In this document: one piece after another, positions 36,370 to 45,843 of the stretch | Numbering within the stretch: position 1 is the first letter of the stretch | Layout of the letters: each line of letters opens with the position of its first letter | Translations under genes and position numbers: made by a program | The notes under the pieces: model-generated | What the model was told of the DNA's origin: nothing | The model's database searches: none | What the model saw: the letters and a program-made list of their open reading frames with translations, nothing else | Source: Paenibacillus borealis | GTDB taxonomy: Bacteria > Bacillota > Bacilli > Paenibacillales > Paenibacillaceae | Direction of reading: 5' to 3' | NCBI RefSeq assembly: GCF_000758665.1 | Contig: NZ_CP009285.1 | Location: forward strand, 4,092,001-4,156,000 | DNA: 64,000 nucleotides

Positions 36370-37815
36370 GTGACCAAGCATTTGATGTATATCGATGGCC
36401 AATTTACGGAATCCGAAGGCAAAGAATGGATCGAAGTAACCAACCCGGCAACAGATGAAGTAATCTCACAGGTTCCCAAGGCTACAAGGAATGATGTCAT
36501 ACGTGCCATTAATGCAGCAGAGGAAGCCCAGTCGGCCTGGGAGGAGACCCCGGCGGTGGAGAGAGGCAGATATTTGCATGCCATTGCAGACGGGATTCGC
36601 GCGGAAGCGGACAGCATCGCCAGGCTGATCTCGGAAGAAGTAGGCAAAACACTTGAATTATCTACGGTAGAGGTTAACTTTACAGCTGATTATTTGGATT
36701 ATATGGCGGAATGGGCACGGCGGTATGAAGGGGAGATCGTTCAGAGCGACCGTGATAATGAGAATATCTTTGTGTTTAAACGGGCGATTGGTGTAACAAC
36801 AGGCATCCTCCCCTGGAATTTCCCGTTCTTCCTGATCGCGAGAAAGATGGCTCCGGCGCTGATTACCGGCAATACGATTGTCGTCAAGCCAAGTGCGGAA
36901 TCTCCGAATAATGCAGTGGCCTTCAGCCGCATTGTTGATAAAGCCGGTCTGCCCAAAGGGGTATTCAACCTGGTAACAGGCAGGGGCGGAGAAGTGGGCC
37001 ATGAACTGGCCAGTAACCCGAAAGTCGGAATGGTCAGTCTTACAGGCAGCGTACCCGCCGGACAAAAGGTGATGGAGGCAGCCGCCGAGAATATCATCAA
37101 GGTCAGTCTGGAGCTTGGGGGCAAGGCACCGGCCATTGTCATGAAGGATGCCGATCTGGACCTGGCGATCAAAGCGATTGTGGATTCCCGGGTGATTAAT
37201 ACAGGCCAAGTCTGTAATTGTGCAGAGCGCGTCTATGTGCATGAGTCCATTAAGGATGAATTCACCTCCCGCCTGGTAGAGGTTATGAAGGCAGTGAAAT
37301 ACGGAGACCCGCTCAAGGATAAGGATATTCAGATGGGACCTCTGATTAATAAGGCCGCACAAGATTCAGTTCAGCAGAAGGTAGACCGGGCAGTACAAGA
37401 GGGCGCCACAATTGCGCTCGGAGGCAAAAAGGTGGAAGGTGCAGGCAGCTTCTTCGAGCCGACGGTCATTACGAATGCAACCAACGACATGGAGATTGTG
37501 CAGGATGAAATCTTCGGACCGGTCATCCCGGTCATATCGTTCTCAACTCTGGATGAAGCGATCGCGCTTGCCAACGACAGTGAATTCGGCTTAACCTCGT
37601 CCTTATATACCCAGAATCTTAACGTAGCCATGAAAGTGATTAAACGCCTGAAATATGGTGAAACCTATATCAACCGCGAGAATTTCGAGGCGATGCAGGG
37701 CTTCCACGCAGGCTGGAGAAAGTCCGGGATCGGTGGAGCGGACGGCAAACACGGGTTGAACGAATATCTGCAGACACATGTAGTCTATCTACAATATGAT
37801 AAGTCGGTTAATTAA
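36370..37815 (+). CDS. aldA: Lactaldehyde/glycolaldehyde dehydrogenase AldA
   Basis: 481 residues from GTG 36370, with GAGGGGGAG upstream. It opens like enterobacterial AldA (TKHLMYIDGQF). Cofactor segment LPWNFPFFLIARKMAPALI, catalytic Glu in SLELGGKAP and Cys in NTGQVCNCAERVY. It ends GGADGKHGLNEYLQTHVVYLQ as AldA does. It would convert L-lactaldehyde from fucose or rhamnose breakdown to lactate, which the adjacent LutABC turns into pyruvate. Confidence 0.92.
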   Translation: MTKHLMYIDGQFTESEGKEWIEVTNPATDEVISQVPKATRNDVIRAINAAEEAQSAWEETPAVERGRYLHAIADGIRAEADSIARLISEEVGKTLELSTVEVNFTADYLDYMAEWARRYEGEIVQSDRDNENIFVFKRAIGVTTGILPWNFPFFLIARKMAPALITGNTIVVKPSAESPNNAVAFSRIVDKAGLPKGVFNLVTGRGGEVGHELASNPKVGMVSLTGSVPAGQKVMEAAAENIIKVSLELGGKAPAIVMKDADLDLAIKAIVDSRVINTGQVCNCAERVYVHESIKDEFTSRLVEVMKAVKYGDPLKDKDIQMGPLINKAAQDSVQQKVDRAVQEGATIALGGKKVEGAGSFFEPTVITNATNDMEIVQDEIFGPVIPVISFSTLDEAIALANDSEFGLTSSLYTQNLNVAMKVIKRLKYGETYINRENFEAMQGFHAGWRKSGIGGADGKHGLNEYLQTHVVYLQYDKSVN

Positions 37816-37843
37816 GTGAACTCATAATTCCCGCAGATATAAT

Positions 37844-37874
37844 AAATGCTCCCAGGCAGTTTGGGAGCATTTTT
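37844..37874. terminator. Bidirectional terminator between aldA and a GNAT gene
   Basis: AAATGCTCCCA, loop, TGGGAGCATTTTT. Confidence 0.92.
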
Positions 37875-37880
37875 GCGTTG

Positions 37881-38300
37881 CTATTCAAGACTTTTCTTCA
37901 AATAATATTTCGTCTGGCCTTCCTGGGGACAATCATGGATCTCACCGAAGATCCCATACCCCTGCTTCTGATAAAAGTGCGGAGCCTGCCAGCTCATAGT
38001 CGTTAATTCGCTCACCTTGCAGCCGCGCGACCGGGCCCTGTCTTCCAGCTCCTTGAGCAATATTGCGCCTAGTCCATTGCCTCTATAGACGGGATCGACG
38101 GCCAGCAGATGAACATTTAGAATCTTCCAGACCATATCTCCAGTAATGCCCCCAACATATGTATCGCCTTCATACGCTGCCAGCGAGATGACTTCGCGCT
38201 CATAAGGCGGAATGCTGTCGTCCATACGCCGGCTATGTTCCTCCAGTAATCCCGAGATTTCCTGCTGATTCTGCTCCTGATTTAACTCTTCGATTCTCAA
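37881..38300 (-). CDS. GNAT acetyltransferase
   Basis: 139 residues from TTG 38300, set 8 nt after AGAAGGAG; an upstream GTG at 38309 overlaps that site. Core motifs: LLAVDPVYRGNGLGAILLKELEDRARSRGCK for acetyl-CoA binding, and FYQKQGYGIFGEI near the end. Substrate unknown. Confidence 0.88.
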   Translation of the reverse strand: MRIEELNQEQNQQEISGLLEEHSRRMDDSIPPYEREVISLAAYEGDTYVGGITGDMVWKILNVHLLAVDPVYRGNGLGAILLKELEDRARSRGCKVSELTTMSWQAPHFYQKQGYGIFGEIHDCPQEGQTKYYLKKSLE

Positions 38301-38347
38301 CCCAATCACTCCTTCTGCTGAAATTGTAACACAAATATTAATTATTA

Positions 38348-38448
38348 TTGACAATTTGCCTGTAGTTAAATATATTGTTCATAAGAATAAATGTTTCCCA
38401 CGGGAAACAATTATGTACGAAGAACCCATTGTTTCGTTTGGGAAACAA
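38348..38448 (+). promoter_or_regulatory. Promoter of the metal importer with two palindromic operators
   Basis: TTGACA (38348-38353), a 17-bp spacer, TATATT (38371-38376). Downstream are two inverted repeats: TGTTTCCC-AC-GGGAAACA (38392-38409) and TTGTTTC-GTTTGG-GAAACAA (38429-38448), sharing TGTTTC-N6-GAAACA. Centres are about 38 bp apart. A metal-responsive repressor such as an MntR-type protein is the likely reader. The motif is not the Fur box seen at 41173 nor a classic Zur box. Confidence 0.78.
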
Positions 38449-38509
38449 AATATCAAGACCAATACTACAGCGGATTTCAGACAGCTATTAACAGATAAGG
38501 AGCTTGTAT

Positions 38510-39256
38510 ATGATCGAGATTAAAGACCTGAACGTTGATTATTTCGGCAATTCTGCACTGGAGAATGTAAATCTCTCGATCCCCTTCGGGCATACGGTGG
38601 GTATCATCGGACCGAATGGCGCAGGGAAATCAACACTGATTAAGGCTTTATTAGAAGTGATTAAGAAGAGAACTGGCTCGGTCAGGGTTGAGGGCAGGGA
38701 TATTTCGGAGTACAAACGGAAGATTGCCTACGTGCCGCAAAAAAACGATATTGATCTCACGTTTCCAATCACGGTGAAGGATACGGTGCTGACGGGAACG
38801 TACCCGAACTTGAAAATCTTCCGGCGACCCGGCAAGAAAGAGCGGGAACGGGCCGAAGAATGTATGGCGATGGTGGACATAAGCGACCTAGCGAATAAAC
38901 AAATCAGCAATTTATCCGGCGGCCAGCTGCAAAGAGTCTTTATTGCCCGGGCACTCGCCCAGGGAGCGGACGTCTTTTTCCTGGATGAACCGTTTGTCGG
39001 CATCGATATGGTCAGTGAGAAGATTATTGTGAATCTGCTGAAGCAACTGCGTGAAGAGGGGAAAACCATTCTCGTCGTTCACCATGATCTGCATGAGGTG
39101 GAAGAGTATTTTGACAAAATTATTATCCTGAATAAAAAACTGATCGCCTTTGGAGATGTGAAAGATACCTTCACTACCGGCAATATCCGCGCAGCATATG
39201 GTGCCTCCTTGGGCAATGTGATCATCAAAGGGGCAGGAGGGGCCGAACATGATTAA
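38510..39256 (+). CDS. Mn/Zn ABC importer, ATPase
   Basis: 248 residues from ATG 38510 after AAGGAG. Walker A GPNGAGKSTLIKA, signature NLSGGQLQRVFIARAL, Walker B VFFLDEPFVGID, H-loop VHHDLHEVEEYF. Cluster A-I (MntB/ZnuC/SitB) type. It overlaps the permease start by 8 bp. Confidence 0.93.
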   Translation: MIEIKDLNVDYFGNSALENVNLSIPFGHTVGIIGPNGAGKSTLIKALLEVIKKRTGSVRVEGRDISEYKRKIAYVPQKNDIDLTFPITVKDTVLTGTYPNLKIFRRPGKKERERAEECMAMVDISDLANKQISNLSGGQLQRVFIARALAQGADVFFLDEPFVGIDMVSEKIIVNLLKQLREEGKTILVVHHDLHEVEEYFDKIIILNKKLIAFGDVKDTFTTGNIRAAYGASLGNVIIKGAGGAEHD

Positions 39257-40091
39257 TGTTATGTCAGACTTGTTCAACATCCCGGTCTACGCGCTTAACG
39301 CCGGCTTATCCGCTATCATCCTGGGCATTGTATCGGGGGCGCTGGGCAGCTTCATTGTTCTCCGGAAGATGTCGCTGATGGGCGACGCTTTATCTCATGC
39401 TGTACTGCCTGGTGTAGCCTTGTCCTACATACTGGGGATCAACATCCTGCTGGGCGCATCCCTGTTTGGCCTGTTAGCCGCCATCCTCATTCAATTCATT
39501 ACAAGCCGCAGTACGATCAAAAGCGACACCTCCATCGGCATTATACTCAGTTCATTTTTCGCCCTGGGGATTGTCCTCATTACTTTTGCCAAAAGCGGTC
39601 TGGATCTGACTCATATTCTGTTCGGGAATATCCTCGCTGTTCCGCAGTCTGAGTTAACGCAATCTTTCATCATCATGCTCGTTGTGATTGCCATTATTGT
39701 ATTGCTGTATAAAGAGCTGCTGATCAGTTCGTTCGATCCGGTAGTTGCCAAGGCTTATGGTTTAAAAACAGGCTTCTACCATTATCTGCTGATGATGCTG
39801 CTGTCTGTAGTTACGGTATCCTCGTTATCGCAAGTGGGGATTGTGCTGGTCATTGCGATGCTGGTGATCCCGGCAGCCACCTCCTATTTATGGACCCATA
39901 CGCTGATCCACATGATTGTATTAGCCTCTGCGGTGGGTGCGGTATCGGGAATTGTAGGTGTGTATCTCAGCTTTGGCTTTAATCTCCCGACAAGTGCCAC
40001 GATAGTACTGGTGGGTGTGAGCCTGTTCGCGGGCTCCTTCATACTGTCACCCAAAAATAATTTCTTAAGGAAAGGGCTGAAGCAAGGATGA
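39249..40091 (+). CDS. Mn/Zn ABC importer, membrane permease
   Basis: 280 residues, ABC-3 family with about 8-9 helices (GIVSGALGSFIVLRKMSLMGDALSHAVLPGVALSYILG at the N-terminus, the family signature). AGGAGG precedes ATG. Its end overlaps the binding-protein start by 4 bp. Confidence 0.93.
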   Translation: MINVMSDLFNIPVYALNAGLSAIILGIVSGALGSFIVLRKMSLMGDALSHAVLPGVALSYILGINILLGASLFGLLAAILIQFITSRSTIKSDTSIGIILSSFFALGIVLITFAKSGLDLTHILFGNILAVPQSELTQSFIIMLVVIAIIVLLYKELLISSFDPVVAKAYGLKTGFYHYLLMMLLSVVTVSSLSQVGIVLVIAMLVIPAATSYLWTHTLIHMIVLASAVGAVSGIVGVYLSFGFNLPTSATIVLVGVSLFAGSFILSPKNNFLRKGLKQG

Positions 40092-41011
40092 AACAACTCA
40101 AATGGCTATCATTTATCGTACTGATCTCACTGCTCACTGCTTGTTCTAATACTAATGAGGGGGAAGCGGGTGAGGATAAGCTGCAGATTGTTGCCACGTA
40201 CTCCATCATCGCGGATATGACCGAGAATATTGTCGGGGACAAAGCTGAAGTATACAGTATGGTTCCCATCGGAACAGACCCGCATATGTATGATCCATTA
40301 CCTGCCGATACGGGCAAGGTGTCCAGCGCAGATTTGATTTTCTATAACGGCCTGAATCTGGAGACGGGAAAAGGTTGGTTCCAGGACCTGCTGAAGGTGA
40401 CGAACAAGAACGAGGTTGCCTTTGCTGTCTCCGATGAAGTGACCCCGATGTACCTGACTGAAAAAGGCAAGGAAACGCAAGTGGACCCTCATGCCTGGCT
40501 GGATATCCAGAATTCCATTAAGTACGTGGATGTGATCACCAAACGTGTAATTGAACAGGACCCGGACAACAAGGAGTATTATCTTAACAATCAGACCGCC
40601 TACGTGGAGGAACTGAATAAGCTGGACCAATACGCCAAAGAGGAAGTAAATAAGATCCCGCAGGAACAACGGATTCTCGTTACCAGCGAAGGGGCATTCA
40701 AGTATTTCTCGAAGGCTTACGGCTTCGAATCGGCTTTCATCTGGGAGATTAATACGGACAGCCAAGGGACGCCGGAGCAAATGAAACGGATCATTAGTAT
40801 TATTGAAGAGAATCAGGTGCCTGCATTATTCCTGGAGACGAGCGTGAACCCCAAGACGATGGAGACCATCTCTAATGAGACAGGAGTGCCTATACATTCT
40901 AAGATCTTCACTGATTCCTTAGCTAAAAAAGGGGAAGACGGCGACACCTACATTAAGATGATTCAATGGAATATCGACAAGGTCATCGAAGGGCTGTCAC
41001 CGGATAAATGA
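40088..41011 (+). CDS. Mn/Zn-binding lipoprotein of the importer
   Basis: 307 residues. Lipobox LLTAC near residue 18. Metal ligands of the TroA/PsaA type are visible: His in GTDPHMYDPLP, His in DPHAWLD, Glu in TSEGAFKYF and Asp in FTDSLAKKG. The two-His-Glu-Asp set and the absence of a His-rich loop favour manganese over zinc, though this is an inference. Anchored outside the membrane, it hands metal to the permease. Confidence 0.92.
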   Translation: MKQLKWLSFIVLISLLTACSNTNEGEAGEDKLQIVATYSIIADMTENIVGDKAEVYSMVPIGTDPHMYDPLPADTGKVSSADLIFYNGLNLETGKGWFQDLLKVTNKNEVAFAVSDEVTPMYLTEKGKETQVDPHAWLDIQNSIKYVDVITKRVIEQDPDNKEYYLNNQTAYVEELNKLDQYAKEEVNKIPQEQRILVTSEGAFKYFSKAYGFESAFIWEINTDSQGTPEQMKRIISIIEENQVPALFLETSVNPKTMETISNETGVPIHSKIFTDSLAKKGEDGDTYIKMIQWNIDKVIEGLSPDK

Positions 41012-41026
41012 AGGTAAATGCACACG

Positions 41027-41071
41027 AAGAGTGTCCAAAAGGCGTATTACGCTTCTTGAACACTCTTTTTT
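41027..41071 (+). terminator. Intrinsic terminator after the metal importer
   Basis: AAGAGTGT..., 25-base middle with GGCGTA/TACGC pairing, ...ACACTCTTTTTT. Confidence 0.85.
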
Positions 41072-41172
41072 GTTTTACACTTTGTCTATAAATGGATGAA
41101 AACTAAATAGAAATGACAAATATCATATTTTTGCTATGACTTATTCATTACACTAAAGCACAAGAATGAAAG

Positions 41173-41187
41173 TGATAATCATTATCA
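41173..41187 (+). promoter_or_regulatory. Fur box
   Basis: TGATAATCATTATCA, the perfect 7-1-7 Bacillus-type Fur operator, 49 bp before the FTR1 start. It predicts induction of the six following genes under iron limitation. Confidence 0.92.
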
Positions 41188-41235
41188 ATAGTTAAGGGTT
41201 AACTTTTACGTTGACTACTAGTGGGGGGGATTCGG

Positions 41236-42459
41236 TTGCAGGGTCGTTTTTGGCGGACTGTATTGGCAGTATTTCTGCTGATGTTATTGATCATTCCAGG
41301 TCAAGCTCATGCAGCGGACGGCAATTGGCGCAAGGTGGTAGAACAGATAGATGACACTTTGCAGCAAGCGCTGAAGACTTATGTAAGCGGGGATGTCGCA
41401 GAGGCCAAGAATCAGGTCAATAATGCGTATTATGGCCCCTATGAAGCCGGACAGATGGAGAAGGCGGTGAAATATAATATTTCATCGAAGCGGAATGCCC
41501 TCATTGAGGAAGAGTTCCGCCAGATCCGGAAGTCTATGACGGCAGGGGCGAGCAAGGCCCAGGTCAATCAGCAGATGTCCGAGCTGGTAGACATGCTGCA
41601 GGAGGATGCGGCAACGCTGAGTAAGTCCGATAGTACACCATGGGGTATTTTCTTATCGTCACTGGTCATTATCCTGCGCGAAGGTATTGAAGCGATTCTG
41701 GTCATCGCCGCGATCATTGCTTATCTGCTCAAGTCAGGCAATAAGGACAAGGTTAAGATTATCTATCAGAGCGCATTAGTGGCACTGGGGGCAAGCGTGC
41801 TGACTGCCATCGGGCTCAAATATTTATTCAACATCAGCGGAGCCAGCCAGGAGAACCTGGAAGGGATTACGATGCTGCTGGCCGTCGCCGTGCTGTTCTC
41901 GATGAGCTTCTGGTTAATCGGCAAAGCGGATGCCAAACGGTGGAAAAATTACATCGAAGGCAAGATTCAGACATCCATTACGACAGGTAACACGGTAACT
42001 CTGTGGCTTGCAGCCTTTCTTGCTGTATACAGAGAAGGCGCAGAAACTGTGCTTTTCTACCAGGCTCTAGTGACTGGACAAGACAAACAAGGAATCAGCA
42101 TGATCGGGCTGGGAATTCTGGTAGGCGCCTTGGCGCTGGTCGTCATCTTCCTGGTGATCCGGCTTGGAAGTTTGCGGATTCCGCTGAAGCCGTTCTTCAT
42201 CGGAACCAGCATTCTGATGTACTATCTGGCCTTCGTGTTCGCCGGGGAAGCCATCACTGAGCTTCAAGCCGGAGCAATGATTAGTGCAACTTCGGTCTCC
42301 GGATTCCCGATTATCAGTTTCTTCGGAATCTATCCGACGGTCGAGAGCTTATCGGCGCAAGGCCTGTTGCTTCTGGCTACCGCCATAGGGCTAATCTGGT
42401 ACCTGATCTCTTCCCGCAAAGGAACGGTCAAACCGCAAGGCAAGCCTTTACAGGGCTAA
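41236..42459 (+). CDS. FTR1-family high-affinity iron permease
   Basis: About 407 residues from TTG 41236 (GGGGGG upstream; the GTG 41221 sits in that run). Signal peptide or TM first (VLAVFLLMLLIIPGQAHA), an extracellular helical domain of about 100 residues, then seven helices with both REGxE iron motifs, LREGIEAILVI and YREGAETVLFY. It carries ferric iron inward. First gene of the operon with P19-like protein and ABC-type partners. Confidence 0.93.
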   Translation: MQGRFWRTVLAVFLLMLLIIPGQAHAADGNWRKVVEQIDDTLQQALKTYVSGDVAEAKNQVNNAYYGPYEAGQMEKAVKYNISSKRNALIEEEFRQIRKSMTAGASKAQVNQQMSELVDMLQEDAATLSKSDSTPWGIFLSSLVIILREGIEAILVIAAIIAYLLKSGNKDKVKIIYQSALVALGASVLTAIGLKYLFNISGASQENLEGITMLLAVAVLFSMSFWLIGKADAKRWKNYIEGKIQTSITTGNTVTLWLAAFLAVYREGAETVLFYQALVTGQDKQGISMIGLGILVGALALVVIFLVIRLGSLRIPLKPFFIGTSILMYYLAFVFAGEAITELQAGAMISATSVSGFPIISFFGIYPTVESLSAQGLLLLATAIGLIWYLISSRKGTVKPQGKPLQG

Positions 42460-42519
42460 GCGTTAGGATGTAGTTTGCAATGCTTCATAAATAAATAATT
42501 AATCAGGGGTGTGCAGAGA

Positions 42520-43146
42520 ATGAAACAAATTAAAAATGTATTGATGGTTACCGGAATTGTACTCGCAATGTCTTCCATAATGGCAGGTTGTAGTTCGGAC
42601 AACAACAGCAGCAGCAATGCCGCGGCATCAGGCAATAATACGGCAGTCAATGCTCCGGCGGATGAAGCGCCGGCTTTTGAAGAATTCCCGATTGGGGAAG
42701 AGCAGGAAGTGGATGGCATTAAGATTGGCGCCTTGTACCTGCAGCCGGTAGATATGGAGCCTATGGATAAAGCTGGCTTGCCAGCCGCACAGTCTGACTT
42801 CCACCTTGAAGCAGATATTGCTGCACTCGAAGGGAATGAAACGGGCTTTGGCATCGGCGAGTTCATTCCTTACCTGACTGTTCATTATCAGATCAAAGCC
42901 AAAGATACAGACACCGTTGTCTCTGAAGGCACCTTCATGCCGATGAATGCTTCGGACGGCGCGCACTATGGAGCTAACGTTAAACTGCCGGGCGCAGGTA
43001 CTTATGTTCTGAACTATGTAGTAGAATCACCCGAGAAAATGGATTATCTGCTGCACACGGATGATGCGACTGGGGTTACCGGCCGCTTCTGGCAGGAGCC
43101 GATCGACTTGACTTGGGAATTCTCCTGGGTACCAAGAACCTGGTAA
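42520..43146 (+). CDS. P19/Tp34-family iron-binding lipoprotein
   Basis: 208 residues from ATG 42520. Lipobox SIMAGC, a Ser/Asn-rich linker, then the P19 (Fe2+/Pb2+ permease-associated) beta domain: DGIKIGALYLQPVDMEPM, QSDFHLEADI, GEFIPYLTVHYQIKAKD, FMPMNASDGAHYGANV. Met/His residues in these segments are the family's metal ligands. In Gram-negatives P19 is periplasmic; here it is membrane-anchored, probably collecting iron for FTR1. Confidence 0.9.
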   Translation: MKQIKNVLMVTGIVLAMSSIMAGCSSDNNSSSNAAASGNNTAVNAPADEAPAFEEFPIGEEQEVDGIKIGALYLQPVDMEPMDKAGLPAAQSDFHLEADIAALEGNETGFGIGEFIPYLTVHYQIKAKDTDTVVSEGTFMPMNASDGAHYGANVKLPGAGTYVLNYVVESPEKMDYLLHTDDATGVTGRFWQEPIDLTWEFSWVPRTW

Positions 43147-43203
43147 GCCGGACCGGAACGAACCTTCGCAAGCTCAATCGGAGAATAGTGTGGTGAGGAA
43201 GAC

Positions 43204-44508
43204 ATGTTAAAAGCTACTGTGATTACACTCAGCAACGGTTTTGAGATCGCGCTGATTATATCCGTTCTTATTGTATGGCTCCGCCATACCGGAAACAGCC
43301 GCTTCAGCAAATGGATCTATTCCGGGACAGCTGCTTCAGCCGTTATCAGCTGGGCAGTACTATACCTGCTGAAATGGTCCGGTCCGAAGAAAGAAAGCTT
43401 CACCGGCTGGACCATGGCTGTGTCCTTCATCCTGGAGATTGCATTGCTAATCTGGGTGCTCAGGGAAAGAAAGCTTCACGCCCGGAAGAACAATGCAGCA
43501 CAATTGCTGTGGGGCAGAGGCGGCTCGAGGACTGTATTCATTTTCCTCACCGCTGTCTGCCTGACCGTGCTGCCCGTGATGCGCATTCTGCAGTTTCCAA
43601 GCAGCATCTTCATCCAGACATACAGTGTAGTCAACACGGAGCTTATTCTTACGTTCACTGGCGGCTTACTCGGCTTGGTATGCAGCTTAATGTTCGGCCT
43701 GTCTTTTCTAAGAAGCACACGAACACTTTCAGCCCGCAGCTCTGTGGCTGGAAGTGTCTTGCTTCTGTCCGCGATGATGCTTAACCAGCTGTTTACTGTT
43801 GCGCAAATTTTGTTCGCCAGAGGGATCTTCCCGTTAACTCCGCTGACGATGAAAATTCTGGTGCCGATCATTAACAACATGGATAAATACCTGTATGTAT
43901 TGCTGGGAGCTTCTTTTATCTGGACCGTAACGGTCTTATTGTCGTTTATCCGGAGACAAGAAAAGCTGTCGGAGACGTGGAATCCTGCAGTCCAGCGCAA
44001 ATTCAAAGCCCGGGTACGCAATGACAAGCGCTGGCTGGCAGCCATTGCCGCTCTTATGGTGCTTGTTCCTGCTTTACTCAGTGTTGAGGCGGTGCTGGCA
44101 AACCAAGTCATCGAATTGTCTCCGGCAGAGCCGGTTACTCCTGATGCCAGCCACCAGATCGTGATTCCGCAAGCTTCAGTAGATGACCGGAATCTGCACA
44201 GATTCGGATACACCGCCGCAGATGGTACGATTGTACGCTTCATTATTATCCGCAAGTCCGAAACGATGTACGGGATCGGCTTCGATGCCTGTAAAATCTG
44301 CGGATCATCAGGATACTATCAGAAGGGGAACAAGGTCATTTGCCGGAAATGCGATGTCATTATGAATATTCCGACCATCGGGTTCGAGGGCGGCTGTAAT
44401 CCGATCCCGCTGGCCTATCACATGGATAAAGGCAATCTCGTTATTGCCAGCAGTGACCTCGAGAAGGAAACCGCTACGTTTCATCAGGAGGATCTTTTCC
44501 AGCATTAA
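43204..44508 (+). CDS. DUF2318 membrane protein with Cys cluster
   Basis: 434 residues. About eight membrane helices in the N-terminal 300 residues, then an extracytoplasmic DUF2318 domain with CKICGSSGYYQKGNKVICRKC and a further Cys in FEGGCNPIPL, able to bind Fe-S or another metal. Homologous to the Cj1660-type protein of the Campylobacter P19 locus. Possibly an electron carrier reducing iron for the permeases; this is inference. Confidence 0.88.
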   Translation: MLKATVITLSNGFEIALIISVLIVWLRHTGNSRFSKWIYSGTAASAVISWAVLYLLKWSGPKKESFTGWTMAVSFILEIALLIWVLRERKLHARKNNAAQLLWGRGGSRTVFIFLTAVCLTVLPVMRILQFPSSIFIQTYSVVNTELILTFTGGLLGLVCSLMFGLSFLRSTRTLSARSSVAGSVLLLSAMMLNQLFTVAQILFARGIFPLTPLTMKILVPIINNMDKYLYVLLGASFIWTVTVLLSFIRRQEKLSETWNPAVQRKFKARVRNDKRWLAAIAALMVLVPALLSVEAVLANQVIELSPAEPVTPDASHQIVIPQASVDDRNLHRFGYTAADGTIVRFIIIRKSETMYGIGFDACKICGSSGYYQKGNKVICRKCDVIMNIPTIGFEGGCNPIPLAYHMDKGNLVIASSDLEKETATFHQEDLFQH

Positions 44509-44542
44509 GCGATGACGTTGCTATTAGATTGGGGATGGGAAT

Positions 44543-45841
44543 ATGTTTGTTCGAATGCTCGCCAAAGCGTTTACTGTGGGCTTCAAGGGCAAGATTCTGC
44601 TCATTGTCACCATTGCCTTCGGAGCGTCCCTTGCGACGGCTATGCTGAACGTATCTCTGGATGTCGGCGATAAAATGAACCGGGAACTCAAAACCTACGG
44701 CGCCAACCTGCAGGTTCTCCCGAAAATGGATGCCTTGCCTGCGGAAATCGACGGAGTGGACTTCAATCCGCTGGCCGACAGAGAGTTCATTGATGAGCAA
44801 GAGCTGCCCAAGATCAAGACGATCTTCTGGGCCTATAATATAGTAGCCTTTACTCCGTATCTGGAGGCTTCCGCCAACTTGGATAACGTGAACCATCCTG
44901 TAGCGGTGGTCGGCACCTGGTTCAATAAAGATCTGGATCTTCCTACGGGGGAACAGATTAACACAGGCATCCGGCAGCTCAAAACATGGTGGCAGGTGGA
45001 TGGAGATTGGGTGAAGGACGATGACGGCAGCACTGCGCTTGTAGGTTCAGCCCTGGCTGGACAGCTTGGGTTAACACCCGGACAGACCGTGGACGTCAAT
45101 ATTGAAGCTGGCGGTGTCAGCAAGAGAGTACCGCTGAAAGTAGCAGGAATCTTAAGCGGCGGAGGAACGGATGATGACAAAATCTTCGTCTCTCTCAGCA
45201 CACTGCAGCAGACAACCGGTCTTGCCGGCAAGGTAGGCAGAGTTGAAGTAAGTGCGCTGACCACCCCGGAGAACGAGCTGGCCCGCAGGGCGGCGCTGAA
45301 TCCGGACCGGCTGTCCGCGAAGGATTATGAGACCTGGTATTGCACCGCGTATGTCAGTGCGATTGCCTATCAGATTGAGAAGGCATTGCCTGGTACGGAA
45401 GCTAAGGTCATCCGGCAGGTTGCTGAATCCGAAGGGATGATTCTGACCAAAATCCAGCTGTTGATGTTCATTCTTACAGCTGCTGCGTTAATCAGTTCCG
45501 GTCTCGGAATCTCCGGCCTGATGACAACTAAAGTGCTGGAAAGAAGCAAGGAGATCGGCCTCATGAAAGCGCTGGGGGCACAGAGCTCCGCCGTACTGCT
45601 GTTATTTGTGATGGAAGCCGTTATCTCCGGGCTTGCGGGTGGACTCCTCGGTTACGGTGCGGGACTTGGTTTCGCCCAGATTATAGACCGCACTGTATTC
45701 GATACCTCACTTTCGTTCAAAGGACTGGTTCTGCCGCTTGTCCTGCTGCTCTCCGTGCTGCTCACCCTGGCCGGAAGCTTCTCGGCCATGCGGATGGTTA
45801 TCCGTCTGCAGCCAGCTAATGTAATGAGGGGCGGGAGATAA
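44543..45841 (+). CDS. FtsX/MacB-type ABC permease
   Basis: 432 residues. TM1 near the N-terminus (LLIVTIAFGASLATAML), a large outside domain (MacB periplasmic-core-like; VGTWFNKDLDLPTG, ALVGSALAGQLGLTPG), then three C-terminal helices starting MFILTAAALISSGLGISGLM. It pairs with the next gene and the ATPase at 47001. Its stop is 2 bp before the next start. Confidence 0.92.
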   Translation: MFVRMLAKAFTVGFKGKILLIVTIAFGASLATAMLNVSLDVGDKMNRELKTYGANLQVLPKMDALPAEIDGVDFNPLADREFIDEQELPKIKTIFWAYNIVAFTPYLEASANLDNVNHPVAVVGTWFNKDLDLPTGEQINTGIRQLKTWWQVDGDWVKDDDGSTALVGSALAGQLGLTPGQTVDVNIEAGGVSKRVPLKVAGILSGGGTDDDKIFVSLSTLQQTTGLAGKVGRVEVSALTTPENELARRAALNPDRLSAKDYETWYCTAYVSAIAYQIEKALPGTEAKVIRQVAESEGMILTKIQLLMFILTAAALISSGLGISGLMTTKVLERSKEIGLMKALGAQSSAVLLLFVMEAVISGLAGGLLGYGAGLGFAQIIDRTVFDTSLSFKGLVLPLVLLLSVLLTLAGSFSAMRMVIRLQPANVMRGGR

Positions 45842-45843
45842 GT

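Noticed and set aside
36658..37362. 234-codon minus-strand frame inside aldA
   Set aside because: Shadow of the ALDH codon pattern; the plus-strand product is certain.
38392..38448. Zur or Fur boxes in front of the metal importer
   Set aside because: The dyads lack TGATAAT (Fur) and AATCGTAAT (Zur) features; the sequence fits another repressor.
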